64,000 bases of DNA from Brachyhypopomus gauderio (lineage: Eukaryota > Chordata > Actinopteri > Gymnotiformes > Hypopomidae). The DNA is taken from the NCBI RefSeq assembly GCF_052324685.1, contig NC_135220.1, positions 12,206,639-12,270,638 of the forward strand. The letters run 5' to 3'. The position numbers were made by a program, and so were the translations under genes. Below the pieces are notes generated by a model. The model was not told the origin of the DNA. It did not search any database and worked only from the letters and a program-made list of their open reading frames with translations. Below, piece by piece: positions 1 to 11,211 of this stretch (positions are counted from its first letter, which is position 1; each line of letters starts with the position of its first letter).

Positions 1-599
1 AGGACGTGTGCAGTCAATGTGCTGCAAGGTGTCGCCATCTGTGCTAGCTGGTTAGCTAGCTAGCGCCTCTGACAACGATGTGTAAGTAGATAACCTGCGT
101 TAGCTAGCTAGCTAGCTAGCGTAGTTTAGATGTTTGGTGTATTAGCTAGACCAAGACACTACATATAACTCGCCGGCTAGCTAACATTTGCTCCTAAACT
201 GGACAACATGACCATTTAGCTATCTAACTAACCTAGTTGGCTAACCACAGTCCCATTCGGTGGCAAAGAAGCGAGATGTGGCGCTAAAAGTGTCACTGTC
301 AGGGCTCAAATGTGCCAGTGAAACCATCTGTTAAAGTGACAGGCCCTGTCTGGAGTACGTTGGGTCGGGTGTCTCAGGTAGATGGTTAAACAGCACTCAC
401 AGCACACTTGTGAAACCATCTGTTAAAGTGACAGGCCCTGGCTGGAGTACATTGGGTCAGGTGTGTCAGATGGTTAAACAGCACACTTGTGAAACCATCT
501 GTTAAAGTGACAGGCCCTGTCTGGAGTACGCTGGGTCAGGTGTGTCCGGTAGATGGTTAAACAGCACTCACAGCACACTTGTTTATTCCTTAACCGCAG
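1..599 (+). promoter_or_regulatory. HTATSF1: HTATSF1 upstream region, probable promoter and 5' UTR
   Basis: No coding region is seen here. The first 240 bases are dense in CTAG/GCTAGC motifs, for example runs of TAGC at 45-66 and 101-121. The 3' half holds three tandem copies of a repeat, annotated separately. The bases just before the ATG at 600 read CCTTAACCGCAG, a plausible splice acceptor ending exactly at 599. The first coding exon may therefore be exon 2, with a noncoding exon upstream. No TATA box was identified. Transcription start is unknown. Confidence 0.45.
320..581 (+). repeat. Triplicated ~75-92 bp tandem repeat upstream of HTATSF1
   Basis: Three copies begin with GTGAAACCATCTGTTAAAG at about 320, 411 and 489. 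Each runs through a GGAGTAC...TGGGTC segment and ends in AGATGGTTAAACAGCAC. The middle copy is shorter because it lacks the internal GGTAG and CTCACAG segments. The array ends about 18 bases before the HTATSF1 start codon, so it lies in the 5' UTR or last upstream intron. Confidence 0.85.
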
Positions 600-1142
600 A
601 TGAGCGGAGACTCGAACGGGAATAAGGAGTTTCATGAACAGCTCCGACTGCAGGAGCTGTACGGCCAGAGAAAAGAAGGTGGAGACGATCCATTCACTTA
701 TGTGGACCCTGAGGATGGCACAGTGTATGACTGGGACCATGACAAGAAAGCATGGTTTCCAAAGGTATCAAAACTTTACATCAGCATAATAATACGAATA
801 AATACGGGAATGGACAGACGTGTACATGCGTGAACATACGTGAACATGCCTGCATGCCCAAGGTTATAATTCCTGCTTGATCTCCAACCTTAAGATGGTG
901 AACATATTTATTTTTCTGCAGATAACAGAAGACTTCATTGCTGCATATCAAGCTAACTACGGCTTCAATGAGGAAGGAGCTCCTGATGCAGCTGCAGCAA
1001 CTCCACCTGCTCCACCTAGTGAAACTCTGCCAGTGGAGACAGCGGAGATGAAACAACCAGAAGAAACCCCTGAGGTGGCCAGCGCTAAAGAAGGCAAAGG
1101 GAAGGCTGAGAAGAGGAAAGCAGAACCAGGTACATGTGCTGC

Positions 1143-1218
<76 letters not shown>

Positions 1219-4200
1219 ACGTGTGCATTGTGGAGCATATGTGTGTAGTGTTTGTATGTGAATTGAGCTGTTTGTTAGTTTTGGAGGCGTAGGGGGGTTA
1301 GTGCGTCAGGGGTGTCTGTTTGAGAGTATGGTCATTTACTGTGTGAATAAACTTTATTTGTTGTTGTTTTGTGTTTTTGAGAACTTGTAAGTGACTCCCA
1401 AACTCTTTTAATGCTTGCAGGCTGGTTTGATATTGAGAAGGACAAAAACACAAACGTATATGTGTCAGGTAAGCATAGTGCTCTATTATCATTGAGAGCT
1501 CTGTTGTACTCGAGGCTTATGTGGACCATGAAAAATGATTCAGCTCCTTATGGAAAACATTACCCACTAACATTTTATTTGTACACATCTTATCAAATAA
1601 ATACATGCTGAATAAGTAAACAAATGCTTATCTTTAATGCTTATACATCGTAGGTCTTCCACCGGATATTACGCCTGATGAGTTTGTGGACATTATGTCT
1701 AAATGCGGGATAATAATGAGGGACCCAATGACAGAGGAGTATAAGATTAAGCTGTATAAAGACAGTGAGGGAAACCAGAAGGGAGATGGTCTTTGCTGCT
1801 ACCTTAAGGTTGGTTCCACGAACACACGTGCCCACACACGCACAAAACACACATTCTCACACAACCAATCAACCGGGCTCACGTTCTCGTCTGCAGAGGG
1901 AGTCTGTGGCCCTTGCAGAACGTCTTTTGGACGACTCTGAGGTGCGTGGCTACCGGCTGCACGTGGAGGCCGCACGCTTCGAGCTCAAGGGCCAGTACGA
2001 TGCCAGCAAGAAGAAGAAGAAAAACAAAGAGTACCGCAAAAAAATGCAGCAGCAGCAGAAGTAAGAGCTCCATGCTGTGAGAGCCCCACTAGTCCAGGTG
2101 AAGCAGGTGCCCCACTGAGCTCCACGCTGTGAGAGCCCCACTAGTCCAGGTGAAGCAGGTGCCCCACTGAGCTCCACGCTGTGAGAGCCCCACTAGTCCA
2201 GGTGAAGCAGGTGCCTCACTGAGCTCCACCCTGTGAGAGCCCCACTAGTCCAGGTGAAGCAGGTGCCCCACTGAGCTCCACGCTGTGAGAGCCCCACTAG
2301 TCCAGGTGAAGCAGGTGCCTCACTGAGCTCCACCCTGTGAGAGCCCCACTAGTCCAGGTGAAGCAGGTGCCCCACTGAGCTCCACGCTGTGAGAGCCCCA
2401 CTAGTCCAGGTGAAGCAGGTGCCCCACTGAGCTCCACGCTGTGAGAGCCCCACTAGTCCAGGTGAAGTAGGTGCCCCACTGAGCTCCACGCTGCGAGAGC
2501 CCTACCAGTCCAGGTGAAGCAGGTGCCTCACTGAGCTCCACCCTGCGAGAGCCCCACTAGTCCAGGTGAAGCAGGTGCCCCACTGAGCTCCACGCTGTAA
2601 GAGCCCCACCAGTCCAGGAACAGAAGCAGGTGCCCCACTGAGCTCCACGCTGTGAGAGCCCCACTAGTCCAGGTGAAGCAGGTGCCTCACTGAGCTCCAC
2701 CCTGCGAGAGCCCCACTAGTCCAGGTGAAGCAGGTGCCCCACTGAGCTCCACGCTGTGAGAGCCCCACTAGTCCAGGAACAGAAGCAGGTTGTGCAGCTC
2801 TGCTCCTGTGCCCTCCAGCTGTTCTCCAATACCATGCGTACTCCGTGTTAATGTAATAGGCATTGCTTTGCAAATTCTGGGAGAGTGTGTTTTAGCTCCT
2901 AAATGAGTTTTTATCACAGCAATTTCAAACCAGGATAGTGTAAACAAGACAGTTGGAGATGGTAACTGTCAGACTCTCATGAATCTGATAGGAACGCCAT
3001 TCCTCAAACCTTCGCCTCTATTTCACGGAGTGGCGGAAGCACCACCTTATATAGTCATACAGTGTCTTTGTAGCCTTGTCCAACAGATGGCGCTCTAGAG
3101 TTTTGCAGGCATTGTCTGCCGGATTAATCTGCTGCTGTTTCCTGGTTGTGCTGTCAGGCAGCTGGACTGGAGGCCAGAGAAGAAGGGGGAGGTGCGTAAG
3201 AGGCACGAACGTGTGATCATCATCCGCAACATGTTCCACCCCAAAGACTTTGAGGTGAGACTCATCATGGGGGGTCGGTGGGCTTGCGGTTCTCCACAGT
3301 GCAAATGGCCCTACTCAAACTTGTGTTGTACACAATTAGACATGCTCAAAGATAAAACCATTCTAGTCAAACTTGCATGTCTCCTGCTGATGACCTATTT
3401 TCCTGTGTTTTTTAATTAATTTATTTATTTTTTGTTCTGATCGATGATTAAAATTGTCCCATACTTGGCATAGTACTGCTGGTGTGCCTGTGAAAGATTA
3501 TATTTGAGTTTTCAGTTGATCTTAGGGTTGGATAAGTGAGATGACTATCGGAGACTATCCAGGTCTAACCACATTCCTGATGCAGACACACCTTCCTGCA
3601 GAGAGCACTGACACTCACCATAGCAGGAAACGCATCGCTAGGAGAACCCAAGCAGCCCAGGCCCCGAGTTGACATTACTGTTGGCATTCCTATAAAGACC
3701 AGAGGGTTTGGGAGGTCTGCTCACTGTGCTGTGTGTTTTATTCAGGAAGACCCGCTGGTGTTGAACGAGTATCGTGACGACTTGCGGACCGAGTGTGGAA
3801 AATTTGGGGAGGTGAAGAAAGTCATCATCTTCGACGTGAGTTTGGGTCGTCCCTCTTCCTCCGCAGCTCTGAGGCTGCGTGACCTTTGAACTGTGACATT
3901 TCTCACAGCAGTATCACACGAAGCAGCCCATAGAATGCCGCATTAGCATTAGTAGTCCCACATTAGCAGTTGCCCGTGCCGCCACTATTGCCGTGTCCTG
4001 GGTGGGAGGCAGCTGAGTTGTGCTTGGTGTTTGTGTGTGGCAGAGACACCCTGACGGCGTGGCGTCTGTAGCCTTTAAAGAGCCGGACGAGGCAGACGCA
4101 TGCCAGGTGGCGCTGGACGGACGCTGGTTTGGGGGGAGGAAGCTCATGGCACAGCTGTGGGATGGAGTCACCGATTACCAGGCAAGACGCCAACACACTT

Positions 4201-4698
4201 TTGTTGTACACTGTTCAGACATGCTGTGATTGTGCTCGGGACAAATACACTAACCCTACAGCTATACACCCAGCTAACCCCTCTGCTAACTTCACGCTGC
4301 CTACTGAAGACAAGGGTGTGTGTGTGTGTGTGTGTATAATCGTGTCTTTCAGTCCTCTTTGACGTTTTGCTCTCTGTTCCTCTGCTGGGTTTTTGCTCCG
4401 TCAGGTGGAGGAGACAACACGTGAGAGGGAGGAACGCCTGAAGGGCTGGTCTGCCTTCCTGGGTGATGAGAAACCCCAAGGGGCAGCCGCACAGGCGACT
4501 CAACCTGAGAACTCTGATGGAATGAAGGAGCTGTCTGCCCCCCAGGAGGCAGAGAGGCCCGGGGCAGTGGCGGAACAGGCCCCGCCTGCAGGGGGCGCCG
4601 TGGCAGAGCAGCCTGCAGGGCAGCGGGATACAGAGCAGGAAGCAGCAGGCATGGAGTCCACAGACAGCAGCCTAGCAAGCAGTGATGAGGAGGCGTAG
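600..4698 (+). CDS. HTATSF1: HTATSF1 (Tat-SF1 homologue), U2 snRNP-associated splicing/elongation factor, 9 coding exons
   Basis: Coding exons are 600-764, 922-1129, 1421-1468, 1654-1808, 1897-2060, 3158-3254, 3746-3835, 4044-4181 and 4405-4698. They total 1359 nt, giving 452 residues. The N-terminus MSGDSNGNKEFHEQLRLQEL and the DWDHDKKAWFPK segment match vertebrate Tat-SF1. RRM1 spans about residues 134-220 (NVYVSGLPPDIT, LKGQYDASKKKKK). A second RRM of the UHM type spans about 260-350, with the RWF motif in GRWFGGRKL near 336-338. The family is nuclear, binds SF3B1 ULM peptides and couples U2 snRNP to transcription elongation. The intron after 4181 has a GC donor. The acidic C-terminal tail is only about 95 residues, far shorter than in mammals. 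VGLL1 follows in the same orientation. Identity is very secure; exact ends of weakly conserved exons are slightly less so. Confidence 0.95.
1146..1217 (+). repeat. (GT)n microsatellite in HTATSF1 intron 2
   Basis: An almost pure GT run, interrupted by GCGC, starts about 16 bases after the exon 2 donor at 1130. It creates long spurious Cys-Val and His-Thr frames on both strands. Confidence 0.97.
2065..2790 (+). repeat. 52-bp minisatellite, about 14 copies, HTATSF1 intron 5
   Basis: The unit begins GAGCTCCACGCTGTGAGAG and ends GGTGCCCCACT, with period 52 (starts at 2065, 2117, 2169 and so on). Variants carry CCTCACT for CCCCACT and CACCCTG for CACGCTG. Two late copies replace the GGTGAAGC segment with GGAACAGAAGC. 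The array begins only four bases after the donor GT at 2061-2062 and fills most of the proximal intron. Confidence 0.97.
4182..4404 (+). other. HTATSF1: GC-AG intron in HTATSF1 (intron 8)
   Basis: The exon end encodes DYQ and is followed by GCAAGAC, not GT. The next exon, after CCGTCAG, encodes VEETTREREERL. Human Tat-SF1 joins these segments at the same place, so the GC donor is needed to keep the frame. The rest of the donor (CAG|GCAAGA) pairs well with U1, as is usual for GC-AG introns. A short TG run lies at about 4315-4335. Confidence 0.85.
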
Positions 4699-4936
4699 GG
4701 CTGAAATAGGACCGCAACACAAATTCCTTAAACACCCGTACATAAACAGCACCGAGGGTCTTAGGCTCTGCCAGCTATGCCTATTTGCCTGAGGGCCGTA
4801 GAATTCACCGTCTGTCTGCCTGTCTGTGGTCCGTCATCTCATAAAACTGGAGTGTTGGGGAGTGAACACTGACCGTTCTTATGTTTTTGCTTCCGAGTGA
4901 AAATTATAACTGGCACGTATTTGTTAACTATTTTAT

Positions 4937-4942
4937 AATAAA
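4937..4942 (+). terminator. HTATSF1: Polyadenylation signal AATAAA for HTATSF1
   Basis: A canonical AATAAA lies about 240 bases after the stop codon, followed by a T-rich stretch near 4970-4985. This is a plausible 3' end for HTATSF1, leaving a short gap before the VGLL1 promoter region. Confidence 0.7.
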
Positions 4943-5379
4943 AGATGAATTTGTGTAAATGTGGACATTTATATTTTTTTCCTTTATAAGTAGTTATCCT
5001 GGAGTTCAGGGTTTGTTTTTAAGGACTGCCACTTTGGAATGTAGGTGTTTAATTAATGTTATTAGTTTAATATTCTAGTATTACATATACAGATCTGCTG
5101 CAAAATGAAAACATCTCCACGTGTTCTGTGAGGTAGTTTTGCATACTTCAGTCAGTAAATCGTTAATATCACAGAATATATCTAATCTAAACCTGCTTCA
5201 CCATAAGCTTGTGATCTTGTTTCTGACATATCAATTGTCATGCCCCGAGCGGTTAGTTATTCTACCTTGTAATGAGAAGCTTGTGTGAGAGCTATTTTTA
5301 CATTTTCATTTCGCTGTCAAAACAACTTCGTTTATGAACCTCTGGTTGAACTTGCCCGGCCACATTTTATCTAAAATGC

Positions 5380-5584
5380 ATGCGACGTAAGGCAGAGCCG
5401 CGGTATCGGTTATGACTAGGCGGGGATCCGACCAAGACTACCGTGAGGTGGCACTAACTTCAGCAGAGACCTGCGGGGACGTCGGAGTGTTTCCAGCGAC
5501 CTTCATGCGCGTCATGTTGGAGACTAAACGCGATCTGTGGACCTGAACAACTCCAGCCACCACGCTAGAAACCATTACCAGCAG
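5380..5584 (+). promoter_or_regulatory. VGLL1: Probable VGLL1 promoter and noncoding first exon
   Basis: This stretch is richer in GC and CpG than its surroundings (GAGCCGCGG, GGGGACGTCGGAG, ATGCGCGTC). It ends at a good splice donor, CAGCAG|GTATAC, at 5584/5585. The first VGLL1 coding exon is preceded by the acceptor TTGCCTTAG at about 5847-5855. A 5' UTR exon here spliced to 5856 is therefore likely. Exact start sites cannot be read from the sequence. Confidence 0.45.
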
Positions 5585-5861
5585 GTATACGCGCGTCTAA
5601 CAAGAACTATCAGCTGTGGTTGTTTTTTTAATTATTTTCATTAATGACCGTACTGTGTATTTGTGAGTGCTCATAACAAATAACCCTTTTCATTAAATCG
5701 ACCTTAAACACCATGTGAATAAAAGTAGTCACTTTAAAATAAGTTATTTCTGTAATATCCTCTCATATACAAACGCGCAAAAACGCTCTGGGGGCCACTT
5801 TGGGTAATCTGCATGTTCTGCTGTATTTTGAGTGCTGTGATGTGATTTTGCCTTAGGGACG

Positions 5862-6966
5862 ATGGAAGAGAGGAACACGGGGCCCCGCGACCAGGGCCGA
5901 GAGTCCTCACAAAGCATCATTTTCACCTATTACAACGGAGACATCAACACAGTGGTGGATGAACATTTCTTTCGCGCCCTGAACAAGACCAGCATGCCAA
6001 AAGACCTCAGTACGAAGACCAGGGAGCTCCAGAGGCCCTCCAAATCTGGTGGGCCAGTGCTGCATGATTCATTTCCATGTAGGAAAGAAGGTGAAAATTA
6101 TATGTGCCCCCCATAAAATGGACCCTCAGGCATAAACTGACATCACTCGAAAGAGTCTATTTATTCTTCCTCGAGGAAATGATCATATGTCCCCTTTTCA
6201 TTGGCTTAGATAGCACCCTCTGCTGGCGGACAGCTGTTATTAATTAATTGATAACTCGCATTCTTCATTACTATCTGACCATGGTAGCTGAAAGAATACT
6301 GGCTTTGACCATGACGCCACTGGTAGTTTTGTAATATCTGTCATATATAACATCTGACGTTGTTTCCAGATGTGGCCACTCCAGCCTCATGGTCTCCGTC
6401 GTGGTCTAAGAGCCTGCCATCTTCAAGCGCCTCAGTCCTGGGCCAGGGATCATCCAATGAGGAAGCAGTTCAGAATCAGGGAGTGATCATGGGTCCAGCC
6501 ACACTCCCCACAGGCCACTGGGCGTACTCCACTAGACAGGGGTCCAGTTATGACGTGCCCCCGTTACTATACCGACAGCCTGGCATACCACAGAACAGCC
6601 CATCCTCTTTCCTCCATCTCCTACACACGGATCGGTCAACAGGAGGTGCCATGGTCGCCCACTCCTCTAAGCCTGACCTGGAGCCCGAGTGGGGTTCTGG
6701 GAGCGCTTACACTGACACAGGTGAGTTCAGATTTATTGTTCAACATTGTGTCCAGTGTTTGAACATGTAGCTGAGGTATAAACAGGGTGAATATGCCACT
6801 GCAGGTAAAGAGAGAAGTGTGAAGAAATAGACATTGGTGGTGCTTTGATTTGTTTTGTTAAACTTTAGTTTGCAAGTCATCCCTCTTCTTAAACCAGGTT
6901 ACATTTTTATTTTGTTTTACAGGAGTGCAAATGCCAGAAAAAAGTAAGGATTTATACTGGTATTGA
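5862..6966 (+). CDS. VGLL1: VGLL1, vestigial-like TEAD co-factor, 3 coding exons
   Basis: Exons 5862-6048, 6370-6720 and 6923-6966 join in phase to 582 nt, giving 193 residues. Residues about 18-41 contain the Tondu/TDU motif (IIFTYYNGDINTVVDEHFF), including the VDEHF core that docks on TEAD transcription factors. This is the defining feature of vestigial-like proteins. The rest is Ser/Pro-rich and likely disordered. The protein ends with KDLYWY. The family acts in the nucleus as a YAP-like but YAP-competing TEAD partner. Position directly after HTATSF1 matches human Xq26 and favours VGLL1 over other VGLL paralogues. The exon 1 donor (G|GTGGGC) is not strong, but it is the one that keeps phase. 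Confidence 0.88.
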
Positions 6967-7332
6967 GGTCATGATGTCCCTGTGTGCCCTTCCAAAAGAA
7001 TACGGCTTTATCCACACCGTCCAAGGAGAAACTACCGTCCAAAATGACAACGTTAATGACACCTTGGAAACAGTGTCTTAAATCAGGGAAAACTGCTTTC
7101 TGCTCAGCTCACACTGATCTCAGGGTCACAGAGTGACATGAAACACAGTCACAGGTACAGACTGGCTGTGGCTTGCTGCAAGTGCGTGAGATGATGTTTG
7201 TAATTTAGAGCCCCAGAGCTCCACCACTACACGCTGGGTGGAGCGTCCTGCAGAGACGAGTGAGCTGGCACCACTCCTCATTTGATCAGCTGTCGCCCTT
7301 TATTCATGTTACCTGCTTTAGAGAGGACTGTT

Positions 7333-7612
7333 TATATGACGGACATCTCCATACAGATTTAACTTTATTTGAAGATGATGTTTTGGTTTATATGATGGAC
7401 ATCTCCATACAGATTTAACTTTATTTGAAGATGATGTTTTGGTTTATATGATGGACATCTCCATACAGATTTAACTTTATTTGAAGATGATGTTTTGGTT
7501 TATATGATGGACATCTCCATACAGATTTAACTTTATTTGAAGATGATGTTTTGGTTTATATGATGGACATCTCCATACAGATTTAACTTTATTTGAAGAT
7601 GATGTTTTGCTT
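7333..7612 (+). repeat. 56-bp tandem repeat, 5 copies, in the VGLL1 3' UTR
   Basis: Five nearly identical 56-base units begin TATATGATGGACATCTCC and end GATGATGTTTTGGTT, starting at 7333, 7389, 7445, 7501 and 7557. The array lies between the VGLL1 stop and the AATAAA at 7677, so it should be part of the mature mRNA. Confidence 0.97.
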
Positions 7613-7676
7613 TCAGTTATAGCTATTCTGCTATTAAAAGAAATTGCCAAAACATTATTTTGCTAGTTTTCAATGC

Positions 7677-7682
7677 AATAAA
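7677..7682 (+). terminator. VGLL1: Polyadenylation signal AATAAA for VGLL1
   Basis: The sequence GCAATAAAATTC lies about 710 bases after the VGLL1 stop, in AT-rich sequence. It is the first good AATAAA after the stop and makes a 3' UTR that includes the 56-bp repeat array. Confidence 0.6.
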
Positions 7683-7699
7683 ATTCTATTTTATGTATA

Positions 7700-9010
7700 T
7701 AGTGCCTTTAACAACTGACTGTCTCAAAGCAGTTTTACAAAGAGTCAGGTTAAGCATCACAGCGATGATGTAATCCGAGGCGTCACGCCACATTCTCACA
7801 GCACGATCCAATCAGGCAGCAGGGATGGACATGTTGCTCCGTACAGAGACAGACGATAAAACGTGCACAGAGCGCCTGCTAGTGCATGAAAATACACAGA
7901 TAAAACAGCACCAGTAAGAACCATGGTGCAACGTACCTGCAGTTAATGAGCTGACCTCATGACGTGGAGAGACAGCGAGGGACATGAGCAGAAGTAGCAC
8001 ACCACTGTCCAACACCAGACACAGGGGCAGACCTGCAGCTCGGAAGAGATGTTACAGCAACACCCAGGTCTCCAGACTGAGAGGGTGAGGCCTTGCGTTT
8101 ACAGCAGGGTATTCCAGAGCTGGAGGGGTTTGTAGGAGAAGGTTCCACTCCTGTTGCAGTTCTCACAATCCTGGGTCTTACTAAGGAGCTGACAGTTGCA
8201 TCCTTGGTGAATCATAATGGAAGATAGGTTTGCTTAGCTAAAATACAAAATAGTATTTTGTGGTTGGTATTGTTGCGCTTTAACCTTTTCTTACCTTAGC
8301 GCAGCGTGTTCGTTGATTGCAAAAAGAAAACATTACCAGTCTTGTCTTTATCCTTTGATTAAAAAATACACATAGGCCTATTAATTTAATACAGAGATCT
8401 CTGGAGAGCTCACATTACCTAATCATGTCACCCCATGTGCAGCTCTGAAGCTGTCTGCTCTTTTCACCATTATATATGCTTTCCTCTAAACATAGGAGCT
8501 GCACATTCCGTAGTTCAACCTACAGCTGTCTCTATTCTGGAAGCGTGGTCTTACTACCTGGCCTCACCACATAAGGTCACAGTGGGCCTTCTCTTACACA
8601 TCCCATTTTAGCCTACTGCAAACGCATGGAGTATTGGAAGTGTCACACAAGCGCTTACACCGTCATTCTTACTAACAAACAACTTGATCAATAATATAAT
8701 GTAAGCAAAACATATAGTGATTAATATTAGAGATTTGATTAATACTTTATGACTATTCAAAATATATAAATTATGATAAGCTGTTGATTCAATACTGTAA
8801 TGTAAACAAACTATGAAGGGATTAAGATGAAAATCACAACAGTATGAAAGTGTAACTGGCAGCCAGTGAACTGACCAACAAGACCAACAACTGAACTGTG
8901 ACCAACAAGATGAGATGTTTGGGTTTTAGGCAGGAGTCCAGCAATAGCATTCTGGACTGATGGAGGCTTGTTTAGACCCAGTCGGGAACGCAGTGCCATG
9001 ACACCAGAGC
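7700..9010. repeat. Probable degenerate retroelement sequence
   Basis: No gene is seen. Segments at about 7700-7745 (GTGCCTTTAACAACTG, CAAAGCAGTTTTACAAAG), 8040-8210 (GGTATTCCAGAGCTGGAGG) and 8880-9000 resemble fragments of a long non-coding retroelement tail common in fish. Family assignment is from memory of repeat style only and needs a repeat-library search. The interval from 8220 to 8800 is AT-rich with nothing recognised. Confidence 0.35.
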
Positions 9011-10546
9011 CATGTCAGAACTCTAACCCATGTTCATCGTTCACATGTGTATTTCAGCTTTGAAATTTCGTTTCCATAAGAGCTGCCCATTTCCAGCAAA
9101 TCTACAGGATCTCCATTTGGAACAGTAGGGGGCGACATTTCACATCACACCCACAACAACACACGAACACCAAAGTATACATATACACACTGCAGTAATG
9201 ATGACCCACATATATTACTACACACCCAATACTTTACTGATCCAACCACATATCTAACATACATAAACACACCACATTACTGGTCTACCCACATATACAA
9301 CACACTACGTTTATTTAAGCTTTGTCACATGGCACGTTATGCTGCTGGAAACACAAGGAAGAACGTGGTGGCACACAGTAGTCAGGTAGGCGTCGGTGTT
9401 TAAACGATGCTCAGTTGGTATGAGGGGCCCAGAGTGTACCAAGAAAATATCCTCCACACCATTACTACACCACCACCAGCAGCCTGAAGCGTTTAAACAG
9501 TGCTGGACGGGTTTGTGCTTTGCCAAGTTCTGACTCCACCATCCAAGAGTCACAGTAGAAATGAAGAATCATCAGAGCGGGAAATGTACTTGCAATCTCC
9601 TGTCCACTTGTAGTGAGTCCGTTCGTATTGTAGTCTCAGTCGTGTTTTGTATATGCACCCTACGTTGGAATAAGGACGCGACTCCATTTTGTGGAGAATT
9701 AAAGTTAGCAAAGTCCGTTTACTCAGGACTTGCAGGTCAACACCGCCCTTGTAGCACCGTGTCCTCGCATATTTCCTTATTTCCTGCAGGCACACAAAGG
9801 CGTGAAATTTCTCACGAACACCAATCCATTAAAAATAGATCTTGCAACAACTTAATGCTTACTGAATGATATTTTCGCATTTTAACGTGACGCAGACAGT
9901 TAGCGCGTCATTATGCTTGGAAAATTATATAATTTAAACAGTTATATCATAAGTAAATGTTCCGAATATTTTTTTTCAACACAGTGAACAATTTGTAGTG
10001 TCATAACTGTTGGTATTTTAAATATGTATTGTTATTATTATAAAAAGAAAATGTACATACAAATTTTTTAATTGACTGTTTGAGCCTCCGCCCAGGATCA
10101 TGTAATCTCATCAGACCTGGGATGTTTGCTTCCAGTGCCATTTATGTTGCCATGGCGACTGCACCGCCATGAAAGTCCCAATCTTAAACTGGAAACGATT
10201 TAGGCTCCACCGCTCGTTCATGCTCACTCGTGTTTTAAAGGAAATGAGAGTTAAATTAATCTGATTGGATACTGCGGCCGCACACCTAACCACACGTTGA
10301 TAACGTATGCTGTCTTACCCAACCTCTCTTTGTAATTTGTGTGCTGAACTAATGCTTCTGTCGCCGGTGTCTTGAAAATAGCATAGAGTTTTCCTGCCAA
10401 GCCCACACGTCCCTATACGACTTATTCCTGTATCCATAAAACTAGAGCCCTTCGTCTTTAGGGAACCAACGACTTTAACACGCACCCCACAGTACTGACC
10501 CATGCACCTATAAAACACACATTCCACAAAACTAGCCAAATCACAT

Positions 10547-10617
<71 letters not shown>

Positions 10618-11210
10618 CACATTACTGACCCAACCACAACACAGACCCCACAATATTGTTCCATCCACATACAACAGTGTGTATATGTATATACAACAGT
10701 AGGAGTGTTTTGGTCTTCACAGGCTCTGTGCACTATAGGCTATATAATACATCAGTGTCACTGTCATTTCCAAGCCTAACTGTTTTTTCAGATTTTTTCA
10801 ATCATATATTATTCTCAGGTAAATCCCAATGCTGTGAGCCTCTCGGTATATCACTCTTGTGTGATTGTGTGATTCTTTCATTCAGATGAGGACAGATCTG
10901 GTGCTGTGTGAGACATGGACATCTGTATAAATCACTGGCTGTTAGGTGCCACACCACTCGTCCCGCTAAGAGCTCCTACGTGCTGCACAGATGCACGTTG
11001 CCTCAGGCCCAGATTTGAACCTATAATCACTGGATGCTCAGGCTTTAAATAAGATTTATTTTAAACAAGAAACAACTCTATAACGGAATACATGCAACAA
11101 GATAACGATCCCAAAACATTTGGAGTATTTTAGCACATTTAATTGGAAAACAGTAATATGAAGAAAATAATTCTGGGATAAGTTAATAAAGCAACATAAA
11201 TAAAGTTAAA
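9010..11210. other. Intergenic, no gene recognised
   Basis: Frames here are short and lack family features or splice context. The only clear landmark is a CA microsatellite at about 10548-10615. Around 9120-9310 the sequence is rich in CACACATATAC-type words, possibly decayed microsatellite. Confidence 0.5.
10548..10615 (+). repeat. (CA)n microsatellite
   Basis: An uninterrupted CA run of about 34 dinucleotides, preceded by ATGTAA and followed by TCACATTACTGACC. Confidence 0.98.
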
Positions 11211-11211
11211 C

